The notes beneath the pieces were generated by a model. That model saw nothing but the letters and a program-made list of their open reading frames with translations. It searched no databases and was not told where the DNA came from. From NCBI GenBank assembly GCA_964467705.1, contig CAYXUZ010000007.1, positions 1-64,000 of the forward strand: DNA of 64,000 bases. Reading direction: 5' to 3'. Of this stretch, positions 50,830 to 59,432 are shown piece after piece. Every line of letters starts with the position of its first letter. Position 1 is the first letter of the stretch. Position numbers and translations under genes: made by a program. Source of the DNA: CAADGU01 sp964467705. Lineage in GTDB: Bacteria > Chloroflexota > Anaerolineae > Promineifilales > Promineifilaceae.

Positions 50830-52830
50830 ATGATTCCTGATCTTGGTTATGTAGCTTTGGGGTTGGCGTTTGTCACGGCCGTGTATGCAGCCGTCGCTGC
50901 CTGGTATGGTCATCGCAGTGACCAGCCGCGTTGGGTAGAAAGTGCCCGTAATGCCACCATTATTACCTTGCCCCTGGTAGCACTTGCCTGTTTATTGTTG
51001 ATCGTTTCGCTGTTACGCAGCGATTTTTCCGTCGAGTATGTCTGGCGCGTCAGCAGTGTGGGGATGCCCGATTACCTCAAAGTAACCGCATTGTGGGGCG
51101 GGCAGGCCGGGTCACTGCTCTTCTGGAATTTATTGCTGGCCGTGTTTACGGCCGCCGCCATGCTGCGCAACTGGGGCCGCCAGCGTGAGATCATGTCTTA
51201 CGCCATCATGGTTGCCAGCTTCACCCAGATTTTCTTTCTGGGACTTTCACTATTTATTGAGAACCCTTTTGCTCGTCTGCAATTTGTGCCGCCGGATGGC
51301 AATGGCCTGAATCCCCTGCTGCGGCATCCGGGCATGATCATTCATCCACCCATGCTGTACCTGGGCTTTGTGGGTTTTACTATTCCCTATACCTTTGCCA
51401 TGGCCGCGCTCATGGCTAATAAACTGGATGACACCTGGATACGGTTGACACGGCGCTGGACGTTGGTGGCCTGGTTGTTTTTGAGTTTGGGGCTGATATT
51501 GGGCGGCCGTTGGGCCTATGATGTGTTGGGGTGGGGCGGTTATTGGGCCTGGGACCCGGTGGAAAATGCCTCGCTCATGCCCTGGTTGGCCGGCACCGCT
51601 TTCCTCCATTCGGTGATGATTCAGGAAAAGCGGGATATGTTCAAGATGTGGAACATGTTCCTCATTGTCCTGACCTACTGTCTGGTCATATCCGGCACAT
51701 TCATCGTGCGCAGCGGCGTCATTTCTTCTGTTCATTCGTTTGCGCAGTCGGCCATTGGCCCGCTCTTTTTTGCCTTTATCGCCATCATGTTTGTCTTTTC
51801 GGTCTACTGGCTGAACAAACGGCATGAGGAGTTGAAGTCGGAAAATCATCTCAATTCCTTCCTCTCCCGCGAAGCGGCATTTCTGTATAACAATTTCCTC
51901 ATTCTGGCGATTCTGGCGGTCGTGTTTTTGTTCACCTATTACCCCATTTTCTCTGAACTGATTACCGGCGAAAAGGGGTTTGTGGGGCCGCCGGTGTATG
52001 AACAGGCCACCGGGCCATTGTTTGGCGCGTTGGTCTTGTTGATGGGCGTGGCGCCCTTGACGATGTGGTACCGCACCAGTGCGCAGCGTATTGGCATGGC
52101 CGTGCGTTGGCCGGCGCTGGCGGCGCTCATTTTCATTGGTGTATTAGCCGTCTTGGGGATTCGTGATTGGCGGGCGCTGTTGGGTCTGTGGATTGTCTCC
52201 TTTGCTGCCATTTTGACGTTGTTGGAATTCTGGAAGGGGACACGCGGGCGCATGAAGTCCAAAGGGGAACGGCCGTGGACGGCCTTTGCCACTCTCATGG
52301 GGCGAAACCGACGGCGGTATGGCGGTTACTGGATTCACATGGGTGTCATCGTGATGGCCTTTGGCATCATTGGCATGGAACTGTTTCAGGAGCAAACGCA
52401 GATTCGGCTGGGTGTAGGTGACACGATCTCATTGGGGCGGTATGAGATGCAGTTTTTGGGCGCGGAACGTTTTCCGGGACCGGATGATTTGCTGATTACC
52501 CAGGCGACGGTGGATGTGTATGACAACGGCCGTTACGTCGGCCAATTCTATCCCCGCACCGAACTGTACACCCGCACCAACCAGCCCATGACCATCCCCG
52601 ACGCTCGCTCCACCATCAGCGAAGATTTTTACATCCTGATGATCAACTGGGAACCCACATCGGCCGATCAAGCTACCTTCCGCGTTTATCTGAATCCACT
52701 GGTGAACTGGGTGTGGGCCGGTGGCATCATTTTTGTCATCGGTACCCTCATCGCCGCCTGGCCGGATCGTAAAGAAGAGTTGGTTACGGCCGCACGGCCG
52801 CATCAGGTGGTGTTGACATCGGGTGATTAA
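50830..52830 (+). CDS. ccmF: Cytochrome c haem lyase subunit CcmF
   Basis: A 666-residue polytopic protein of the haem-handling family. The tryptophan-rich WWD motif WGGYWAWDPVENASLMPWL starts near residue 236, and conserved periplasmic histidines surround it (RHPGMIIHPPMLYLG, TAFLHS, SSVHSFA). It has about 15 membrane helices. It ligates haem to apocytochrome with CcmH. The start at 50830 follows an AT-rich repeat spacer. Confidence 0.96.
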   Translation: MIPDLGYVALGLAFVTAVYAAVAAWYGHRSDQPRWVESARNATIITLPLVALACLLLIVSLLRSDFSVEYVWRVSSVGMPDYLKVTALWGGQAGSLLFWNLLLAVFTAAAMLRNWGRQREIMSYAIMVASFTQIFFLGLSLFIENPFARLQFVPPDGNGLNPLLRHPGMIIHPPMLYLGFVGFTIPYTFAMAALMANKLDDTWIRLTRRWTLVAWLFLSLGLILGGRWAYDVLGWGGYWAWDPVENASLMPWLAGTAFLHSVMIQEKRDMFKMWNMFLIVLTYCLVISGTFIVRSGVISSVHSFAQSAIGPLFFAFIAIMFVFSVYWLNKRHEELKSENHLNSFLSREAAFLYNNFLILAILAVVFLFTYYPIFSELITGEKGFVGPPVYEQATGPLFGALVLLMGVAPLTMWYRTSAQRIGMAVRWPALAALIFIGVLAVLGIRDWRALLGLWIVSFAAILTLLEFWKGTRGRMKSKGERPWTAFATLMGRNRRRYGGYWIHMGVIVMAFGIIGMELFQEQTQIRLGVGDTISLGRYEMQFLGAERFPGPDDLLITQATVDVYDNGRYVGQFYPRTELYTRTNQPMTIPDARSTISEDFYILMINWEPTSADQATFRVYLNPLVNWVWAGGIIFVIGTLIAAWPDRKEELVTAARPHQVVLTSGD

Positions 52831-52831
52831 G

Positions 52832-52940
52832 TGTCAAGTTTCATGTATCAGGTAATGAGGTGATGAAGTGAAAGACGAATTACCGATTACAGATTGCCGA
52901 TTACGGATTACCAATTACGTTTTACGGATTACGTTTTACG
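52832..52940. repeat. GATTACGGATTAC iterated repeat before and inside ccmH
   Basis: Units GATTACAGATTGCC and GATTACGGATTACC with TACGTTTTACGG repeats run from the ccmF stop through the first ~24 codons of ccmH. They encode a signal-anchor-like start (ITDCRLRITNYVLRITFY). Confidence 0.65.
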
Positions 52941-53455
52941 GCTTGCTCCTGACATTGCTCTTGTTTGCCGTTGGCGTCGTTTTTGCCCAAACAGGCGAAG
53001 TCACCGATGACCAGGTGAATGAGGTAGCGAAGGATGTGTTTTGCCCGGTGTGCGAGAGTACGCCGTTGGATGTGTGCCCGACGCAGGCGTGTGCCGATTG
53101 GCGCGAACTGATTCGCACCCAATTGGCCGAAGGAAAAACCAAAGAGGAAGTGCAGGATTATTTTGCCCGGCAGTATGGTGATGGGGTGTTGGCGGCTCCA
53201 CCCAAACGTGGCTTTAACCTGATCTTATGGGTGCTGCCGGTGTTGGGTGTAGCCGTCGGTGGTGTGTTGTTTTTCCGTTATGTGTGGCAGTTGCGGCGGG
53301 AAGGGGAAATGGCTCCGGCCGTTATGCCTTCAACCCCCTCAGCTTTTTCGGCCGTTTCCGCCCCGCAACCGGCCGTCCCCTTAGAAGCGAATGGCGATAT
53401 GGCGCCTGGTGATTACGTTTCCCGTGTGGAAGAAGAATTGCTAACACGGAAATAG
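52868..53455 (+). CDS. ccmH: Cytochrome c maturation protein CcmH (CcmH/CycL)
   Basis: A 195-residue protein: N-terminal membrane helix (~24-40), thiol domain with C59-P-V-C62 (family LRCPVC here FCPVC) plus two further cysteines C70 and C75, helical bundle EEVQDYFARQYGDGVLAAPPKRGFNLILWVLPV, second membrane helix, C-terminal Ala/Pro tail. It presents reduced apocytochrome thiols to CcmF. The GTG start at 52868 lies in a repeat, so the native start is uncertain and may be downstream. Confidence 0.9.
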   Translation: MKDELPITDCRLRITNYVLRITFYGLLLTLLLFAVGVVFAQTGEVTDDQVNEVAKDVFCPVCESTPLDVCPTQACADWRELIRTQLAEGKTKEEVQDYFARQYGDGVLAAPPKRGFNLILWVLPVLGVAVGGVLFFRYVWQLRREGEMAPAVMPSTPSAFSAVSAPQPAVPLEANGDMAPGDYVSRVEEELLTRK

Positions 53456-53472
53456 AAAGTAACAGGTGAGAG

Positions 53473-54084
53473 ATGACTGATACGATACAAGTACCGGAGA
53501 TGGAAGCGTCTGAACCGGCCGTTGAGGGAGAAGCAAAACCCAAACGAGGGATTCGGTGGACGGCCGTGATTATGTGGGTTGCCGTTGTGGGCATCCTGGC
53601 GGTGTTAGGTTGGGCATTGATCAACAGCGTAGCTCCCCGGCCCGAAGTAGGCGAGGTGGCCCCCGATTTCACGGTGGAATTCTTCACCGGCCATGAATGG
53701 GAGGGCCAACCGACCGCGACGCTGGATGACATGCGCGGCAAAGTGGTCGTGCTCAACTTTTGGGCATCCTGGTGTGTGGAATGTCGTTATGAGGCCGATG
53801 TGCTGGAACAGGCTTCGCAGCAATATGCTGATGATGTCGTCTTTTTGGGTGTGGCCTATGCCGATGTAGAGCCAAATTCCCTGGCTTACATGAGGGAATT
53901 TGACGTCAGTTATCCCCATGCACCCGACCTGGGCACCGATATTTCTGATCGTTATGAGATTACCGGCGTGCCGGAAACGTTTGTCATTGGGCGGGATGGC
54001 AAGATTGCCTATGTGCATATTGGCCCCATTGACCAACGAACGCTGGATACGGTTATTGCACCATTATTGGAAGAAGGATCATGA
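53473..54084 (+). CDS. Thioredoxin-like TlpA/CcmG protein
   Basis: A 203-residue single-membrane-helix protein (~30-50) with an outer TlpA/DsbE thioredoxin domain. The redox pair is C101-VE-C104 in NFWASWCVECRYE, with the cis-proline region VPETFVIGRDG. It reduces apocytochrome thiols for maturation. Its stop overlaps the next start (ATGA). Confidence 0.93.
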   Translation: MTDTIQVPEMEASEPAVEGEAKPKRGIRWTAVIMWVAVVGILAVLGWALINSVAPRPEVGEVAPDFTVEFFTGHEWEGQPTATLDDMRGKVVVLNFWASWCVECRYEADVLEQASQQYADDVVFLGVAYADVEPNSLAYMREFDVSYPHAPDLGTDISDRYEITGVPETFVIGRDGKIAYVHIGPIDQRTLDTVIAPLLEEGS

Positions 54085-54620
54085 CCATAGGCTCTATTTT
54101 ACTGGGCGTTGCGCTCCTGATTTTGGTGGTGCTGTTTCTGGCACGGCCGTTTGTGCAGCGCGCCTCCCTCACCCATTTACCCCGTACTGACCGCCAACGG
54201 CTGTTAGCACGAAAAGAAGCGATACTGACGCAAATTTTGGCGCTGGAATTTGATTATGAAACGGGCAAAGTCCCGGCCGAAGTGTACCAGCCACAGCGCG
54301 AGGCGATGGTGGCCGAGGCGGCCGTTGTCTTGCAAGAATTAGATGCGCTGCCACTGGTTGGCCGGGTTGATGCCGAAATAGAGGCGGCTATTGCCCAATT
54401 GCGCGGGCAAACGGCCGTCACAACACCCCCGGTAACTGCGCCGGTGGCGGCGCCAGTAGTAGTGCAGGTGACGGGGAAAAATGGTCACGGCCGTTTCTGC
54501 ACCCAATGTGGTTCACCGATTGATCCCGGCGACAAATTCTGTGCCCGCTGCGGCCACAAACTAAACAACAGATTGGAGGAAGAAGCAGATAATGTTCCTG
54601 AAAAATCTGTTGAGGTCTAA
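54081..54620 (+). CDS. Membrane-anchored zinc-ribbon protein (CcmI-like position)
   Basis: A 179-residue protein: N-terminal membrane helix, a cytoplasmic coiled domain (RQRLLARKEAILTQILALEFDYETGKVPAEVYQPQR, as in CcmI/CcmH-type modules), Pro/Ala linker, and a C-terminal double zinc ribbon half-site FCTQCGSPIDPGDKFCARCG. The helical segment recalls the start of CcmI. It begins inside the stop of tlpA and overlaps the cytochrome start by 29 bp, so translation is coupled. Confidence 0.75.
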   Translation: MTIGSILLGVALLILVVLFLARPFVQRASLTHLPRTDRQRLLARKEAILTQILALEFDYETGKVPAEVYQPQREAMVAEAAVVLQELDALPLVGRVDAEIEAAIAQLRGQTAVTTPPVTAPVAAPVVVQVTGKNGHGRFCTQCGSPIDPGDKFCARCGHKLNNRLEEEADNVPEKSVEV

Positions 54621-56343
54621 GCGTTTTTTGTTGGCTACGGCCGTTCCCCTCATCCTATTTTCCATTCTTACGATTGATACCCCGACTACCGCCCAGGAAC
54701 CGGTGTTACCCCTGATGCCACCGGACGCGAACGCAGGGCTGGAAATCTATAATGAGCGTTGTGTGCTTTGCCATGGGCCATTAGGCATGGGGGATGGTGA
54801 ACAGGCATTGGCGGCCGGACTGGAGCCGCGCAATTTTACCGATCCGGCCTATCATCTGGCCGCCGACCCGCAGGTGATGTTTGATGTGATCGCCAATGGC
54901 AGCCTGGCGAATGGGATGCCCCCGTTTGGTTCGACTTCATCCAACCCGCTCAATGAAGGGGACATCTGGAATCTGGTAGCGGCCGTTTACAGTTTTGGCG
55001 TCACTCCATCAGACCTGGAAGAGGGAGAAACTCTGTTTGCCGATCTGGAGGGTGATCCGGTAACGATTCCCGGTCTGGAATACTGGTTCACCCACAGCAA
55101 CCAGAGTGCGCTGGCCGACCTGGAAAATGGGGATTGGGGCGTGGATGTATCTGCGTTGTCAGAAGAAGAGAAACTGCGGCTGGTGGATTACGGCCGTGCC
55201 CAACAGTACACCTACGCCAACCCTATGGCTGCTTTTGAACCTATCGAGGCTGCCACCATTACCGGCCTGATCGTGAACGGCAGTACCTCCGAAGAAGTGA
55301 CCGAAGGTGAAGCCATCTTGCGGGCATTCAACACTAATTTCGAGCAGACCATGATCATGACGACAACGGTGGGGGCGGACGGCCGTTACACCTTCAATCT
55401 GGAAAATGTGCTGCCTGACTGGATTTTTCTGGTTACCACCGATTACAACGATCTCACCTTCAACAGCAACCCCAACCGGCTGGACCGTACCCAACCGGAA
55501 CTAAACATGCCCATCATTGTTTACGACACCACCGCTGATCCCGGCGTTGTTACCATTGGCCAGATTCACATGATCATGAACTTTACGGCCGATGGTATCC
55601 AGGTCTCCGAACTTTACGTGTTTAACAACAGCGGCAATGCTGTATTTGTGGGCGAAACGGGCGACTTTGCCGATGGTGTCGTCGAAATTTCTCTGCCTGC
55701 CGGGGCTGAAGGGGTCAATTTTCAGCGTTCCTTTGGCTCGTTAGAAAGTTTCTCGCCGGCCCCCGAAGTCATTCAGACAGAGACCGGCTGGGCGGATACC
55801 GTACCGTTACGTCCTGGCGAGGGCAGCACCAATTTGTTGGTCAGCTACCAACTGCCCTACGACGATGGATTGCAACTGGCGCACCCCTTGGCCTATCCCA
55901 CGGAAGGGGCAACGGCTATTTTGCCGGACGGCGGCGTGCGGCTCAGTGGCGAAGGCTGGCAAAGCCAGGGCAGCCAGCAGATGGCGAGTGGCGCATTTGC
56001 CGCTTATATGAATAGCGATCTGACGGGAGCAACCTCGCTTTATCTGGAACTGGACGGCCGTCCCACCCAACTCTCTGACGCACAAGGTAATTCCATGTTG
56101 GTGCGCAACGAGTCCCAGGAATTGATTGTTGGTCTGGTGGCTTTGGCGATAGTCGGTGCGCTGGCGGTGGTGATGGTGAACAGGTGGCGGGCGGACACGC
56201 CCGTTGCCGCCGACCCTCATACCCTGCTGCAAACCATCGCCGACCTGGACGATGCCTATGCCGCCGGGCAAATCAGCGCAGGCAATTACCAGCAGCAGCG
56301 GGAACAATTAAAACAAGAACTCATCACCATCTGGCCTGAGTGA
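54592..56343 (+). CDS. Multidomain membrane c-type cytochrome
   Basis: A 583-residue protein. Signal peptide; a mono-haem cytochrome c domain (~45-140) with CVLCH (C57, C60, H61) and likely axial Met in NGMPPFG; a carboxypeptidase-regulatory-like Ig domain (~210-280); a ~200-residue beta domain; a membrane helix (~525-545); and a SHOCT-like C-terminal tail (DLDDAYAAGQISAGNYQQQREQLKQEL). The fused architecture is unusual. Being last in the ccm block it is probably a product of that machinery. GGAGGAAG about 10 nt before the ATG. Confidence 0.85.
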   Translation: MFLKNLLRSKRFLLATAVPLILFSILTIDTPTTAQEPVLPLMPPDANAGLEIYNERCVLCHGPLGMGDGEQALAAGLEPRNFTDPAYHLAADPQVMFDVIANGSLANGMPPFGSTSSNPLNEGDIWNLVAAVYSFGVTPSDLEEGETLFADLEGDPVTIPGLEYWFTHSNQSALADLENGDWGVDVSALSEEEKLRLVDYGRAQQYTYANPMAAFEPIEAATITGLIVNGSTSEEVTEGEAILRAFNTNFEQTMIMTTTVGADGRYTFNLENVLPDWIFLVTTDYNDLTFNSNPNRLDRTQPELNMPIIVYDTTADPGVVTIGQIHMIMNFTADGIQVSELYVFNNSGNAVFVGETGDFADGVVEISLPAGAEGVNFQRSFGSLESFSPAPEVIQTETGWADTVPLRPGEGSTNLLVSYQLPYDDGLQLAHPLAYPTEGATAILPDGGVRLSGEGWQSQGSQQMASGAFAAYMNSDLTGATSLYLELDGRPTQLSDAQGNSMLVRNESQELIVGLVALAIVGALAVVMVNRWRADTPVAADPHTLLQTIADLDDAYAAGQISAGNYQQQREQLKQELITIWPE

Positions 56344-56357
56344 AATCAGGCGCCGTG

Positions 56358-56390
56358 AGACATGCGATTTCTTGGAGAAATCGCATGTCT
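56358..56390. repeat. ACATGCGATTT hairpin with a compensatory change
   Basis: This is the same hairpin family as 18462, but with CCGATTT changed to GCGATTT on one arm and AAATCGC on the other, so pairing is kept. It lies between two co-oriented genes. Confidence 0.7.
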
Positions 56391-56408
56391 GGCAGCAACC
56401 CATCTCCC

Positions 56409-56720
56409 ATGTACAAATTTGTCACTATTTACCGCAAAGTTGATGATGAAGCAAAATTAGAAGCATTTTTTTCAGAAACACATTTGCCGCTGGCCGAGGC
56501 TTTGGCCGGTCTGCGTCGTAGGGAAGTCAGCCGTATCTCCCACAAACCGGGTGGCGGCCAATCCCGTTACCATCTAATGTTTGAACTCTATTTTGAAGAT
56601 GAGGCTGCCTTTGAGCGCGCCATGCTCAGCGAAACCGGGGGCAAACTGATTCAGGCGCTCAAACCCTGGGCTGACGCCAAAATCATCACCTGGTTCTTCG
56701 CCGAATCCTTTGCAGAATGA
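56409..56720 (+). CDS. EthD-family small protein
   Basis: A 103-residue dimeric ferredoxin-like-fold protein of the EthD/DUF1330-like type: YKFVTIYRKVDDEAKLEAFFSETHLPLAEAL, RREVSRISHKPGG, LMFELYFEDEAAFERAMLSETGGK. EthD proteins are linked to degradative pathways and quinone monooxygenases, but their role is unclear. The start at 56409 matches the fold; the repeat-encoded upstream codons are rejected. Confidence 0.85.
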   Translation: MYKFVTIYRKVDDEAKLEAFFSETHLPLAEALAGLRRREVSRISHKPGGGQSRYHLMFELYFEDEAAFERAMLSETGGKLIQALKPWADAKIITWFFAESFAE

Positions 56721-56767
56721 TCCGCAAAGAACGTGAAGGTTTTCTCCCACTGCTCACTTTTCACTAC

Positions 56768-58159
56768 TCACTCCCCCCCAGAAGAGGCGGCCGGAATGAA
56801 GGTCTGGTAGATCAAGGGGGAATACTGGTAGGAATCGGCCACGATACGGCCGTCTTGCTCCCCTCCCAACATGTACAACGTGGTTTCCACATGAGCCGCG
56901 CCGAGATCAGCCCAGGTGGCCGCATTTGCCAGAACGGGCGTGTTGAGAATCGTCCACTGCTGCCCAACCGGGTCAAACAATTCGCTAAATGCGGCCGTAT
57001 CAGCGGCTAATTGTTCCCCCCCCACCACATACAACTTGTTCAGAATGCTGGCGGCCCCGGCTCTGGCACGAGGTTGGAGCATGTCTGGGCAAGATTGCCA
57101 TGCCTGGGTCTGGGGATTGAACTGCTCACAAACCGCCAGGATGTTCTCGCCGTCAAAACCGCCCACTGCATACAGATTGCCAATGAGCGTCCCCCCGGCC
57201 AGATGAGCGCGGGCATGGGACATGGGTGGCAGCGGCTGCCAGCGATCTTGCACCGGATCGTACACATACGCTGTATCCAGGTATTCTTCGCCGTCCCAAC
57301 CGCCAAAGAGGTAGAGGAAACTGCCATCAGAAAGCGCCAGCCCCCCAGCAATGGGTTGTGGCAGCGATTGGGCGACCCGCCAGGCGTTGTTCGTGGGACT
57401 GTACACTTCCAGCACGTTGGTTGGTTGGCCGTCTGCCAGCCGACCGCCGGGTACAAAAATCTCGCCAAACAAACTGGCCGCGGAGGCTTCGGTCACGGCC
57501 GTTGGCTTTCTGGCTACCTCCGTCCAACCCCCGCTCTGGGCATCGTAAGCCAAAACGGAATCAGTAACACCCTCGGCTGTCTCGCCGCCAATGGCGTATA
57601 CACGCAGTCCAACTGCCTGCGCGGCCAGTCCCGAACGTGGTGAGGGCAACGGCCGTAGGGTGGCCCAGTTCTCACCCAAATCAACAGACTCATAGGGGGG
57701 TGGCGTGGCCGAGGCTGTTGGGTTAAATTGCCGGATGAGGACGACCAGCATCAGCAGGGCTACGGCCGTCAGGGATATGGCCACTATAATCAGTCGGCGA
57801 CGGGTGGGGCTGGATATGGGTGCGGTGGACACAGTGGATTCGGTGCTCGCAGTGTTATCAATGGGCGCAACCGGGGCATCAGAGGGCGGATGTGGCAGGG
57901 GTGTAGTAACGGCCGTCGAGTTGCCGTTACCCGGCAGTTCTACCCCTGGCATTACGATGACGCCTTGCTGCAAGGCAACGGCCGTTGCCTCCGTGCGCGA
58001 GGCTGCACCCAATTTGGTAAAGATATTCCGCAGATGAACTTTCACCGTGTTTTCGCTGATGAATAGCTCGGCCGCAATTTCTTTGTTACCGGCCCCGCGA
58101 GACATACAGCGCAACACTTCCAGTTCGCGGTCGCTTAAAGGTTCTCCAAGTTCAGGCAT
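56768..58159 (-). CDS. LuxR-type HTH + transmembrane helix + kelch propeller protein
   Basis: A 463-residue protein. Residues 1-65 are a LuxR/GerE winged-less HTH (LSDRELEVLRCMSRGAGNKEIAAELFISENTVKVHLRNIFTKLG), starting right at the N-terminus with no receiver domain. A Ser/Thr linker follows, then one membrane helix (~122-144) and six kelch blades outside (AIGGETAEGVTDSV, LYLFGGWDGEEYLDTAYVYDP, LYAVGGFDGENI, LYVVGGEQ, LYMLGGEQDG). It looks like a ToxR-style one-component membrane regulator sensing an outer ligand. It ends YQTFIPAASSGGE. It starts 86 bp after the TPR protein gene on the same strand. Confidence 0.88.
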   Translation of the reverse strand: MPELGEPLSDRELEVLRCMSRGAGNKEIAAELFISENTVKVHLRNIFTKLGAASRTEATAVALQQGVIVMPGVELPGNGNSTAVTTPLPHPPSDAPVAPIDNTASTESTVSTAPISSPTRRRLIIVAISLTAVALLMLVVLIRQFNPTASATPPPYESVDLGENWATLRPLPSPRSGLAAQAVGLRVYAIGGETAEGVTDSVLAYDAQSGGWTEVARKPTAVTEASAASLFGEIFVPGGRLADGQPTNVLEVYSPTNNAWRVAQSLPQPIAGGLALSDGSFLYLFGGWDGEEYLDTAYVYDPVQDRWQPLPPMSHARAHLAGGTLIGNLYAVGGFDGENILAVCEQFNPQTQAWQSCPDMLQPRARAGAASILNKLYVVGGEQLAADTAAFSELFDPVGQQWTILNTPVLANAATWADLGAAHVETTLYMLGGEQDGRIVADSYQYSPLIYQTFIPAASSGGE

Positions 58160-58245
58160 AGTAGTGGTTTAACTTATAGAGGATCCAGTTTGAATTTGAA
58201 CATTCTTTTCGTGTCAGGTGGCAGGTTACTTGCCACCTGATACCA

Positions 58246-59361
58246 TTACGGTGTCGGCGGGGGGACGACAAACGGTGCGGCCGTTATCGGCTCTGTGTGG
58301 GTCAATGGTAGCGTTCCAATGATGGGGCCACTGGGTGTAGGTGTGGCTGCCAGACAGCCATTGCGGGCCGTTTCTAATTTACCGGCTAACTCGCCATCAT
58401 TCGATTGCCGCGTGGCTTCTTCGTATAACAACTGGGCCGGGCACCAATCCTGCAAATTAGCATACTGGTCGCCGTGCGCCACCAAAATTTGCAGCAATTT
58501 GGCGCAGGCGTCACCATAAAACGGAGCGGCCGCACACAAATCACGGAAATAATAGGCGGCCGCATCCCAATTTACGCCAAAGAAAGAAATACCTTGGGTA
58601 TACAGTTCGGCCCAGGTCTGGTAATCGCGCATCGCCTGGGGCAGGGCGCCCAATTTTTCCGCCTGAGCCAGATAATACAATCCCCTTTCCGACTGATTTT
58701 CGTCAAATAAGAGTTGGCTGTACCCCAGGTAGGCTTCAAAAAGCAGCCGGTCTGTCTCTTCACGTTCGTAACTGGGGAACTGTTGCTGAAAGGCGACGAG
58801 GCCGGAAACAGCTTCCTGCCACTCTTTGCTCACGCTAAGGCGACGCAGGCGTTGCAGTTCTGTCTCTGGGCTGCTGATCTGGCCAGGTGTTGGTGTTGGT
58901 TCCGGGGTGCTTGTAGGTTGGGAGGGGGCAGTAGCCGTCGGGGCTGTGGCTAATTGATCCTGCGCGACCTGCGCCTGTGTCGCTTCGGCTTGCAGCCGCA
59001 GTGCATCCCGGTTATTCGGTTCACGAGTCAATACCCATTCCAGGCGGCGCAGCGCCAGATCATAATTGCCCTGGCTGATGTTTTCGGCGGCCAGGGTTGT
59101 CTGGCGTTCTATATTGGTTAACAGTTCGGTCTCCTGGCGGTTAGAAAGCTGACGTTGCCCACTCTGGTAGCCCAGAAAACTGACCAGAAGTAGCCAGGCC
59201 ATGATAACTGAAATGAGGATGAGGCCGATGCCTATCAGGCGAGCGGTACGGCGTGGAGGAGTGGAAGGAGGGGCCGTGATGGCTGGCTCGCTGGTAACGG
59301 CCGTTTCCATAGGCGCAGCCGTTTCGGACGATTTTTCTGCCGGGGGCATCACATCACTCAT
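58246..59361 (-). CDS. Membrane-anchored TPR-like protein
   Basis: A 371-residue protein: disordered N-terminus, one membrane helix (~42-66), two TPR-like helices (NISQGNYDLALRRLEWVLTREPNNRDALRLQAEA), Pro/Thr linker (SQPTSTPEPTPTPG), and a second helical-repeat domain (~170-350) with repeated ALYEE/YLAQAEKLG hairpins ending in a Pro-rich tail. Proteins of this kind scaffold envelope complexes. It is directly upstream of the LuxR-kelch gene and may act with it (inference). Confidence 0.75.
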   Translation of the reverse strand: MSDVMPPAEKSSETAAPMETAVTSEPAITAPPSTPPRRTARLIGIGLILISVIMAWLLLVSFLGYQSGQRQLSNRQETELLTNIERQTTLAAENISQGNYDLALRRLEWVLTREPNNRDALRLQAEATQAQVAQDQLATAPTATAPSQPTSTPEPTPTPGQISSPETELQRLRRLSVSKEWQEAVSGLVAFQQQFPSYEREETDRLLFEAYLGYSQLLFDENQSERGLYYLAQAEKLGALPQAMRDYQTWAELYTQGISFFGVNWDAAAYYFRDLCAAAPFYGDACAKLLQILVAHGDQYANLQDWCPAQLLYEEATRQSNDGELAGKLETARNGCLAATPTPSGPIIGTLPLTHTEPITAAPFVVPPPTP

Positions 59362-59432
59362 AATTAAGACCAATCGGTTGAGGTTGCGGTAGATTGATTA
59401 TGCAGGGAACCGCTAACGGGCACAAGTATACC

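Noticed and set aside
58246..59361. Anti-sigma or kinase function for the TPR-like membrane protein
   Set aside because: No such domain is visible; only a membrane helix, Pro/Thr linker and helical repeats can be supported.
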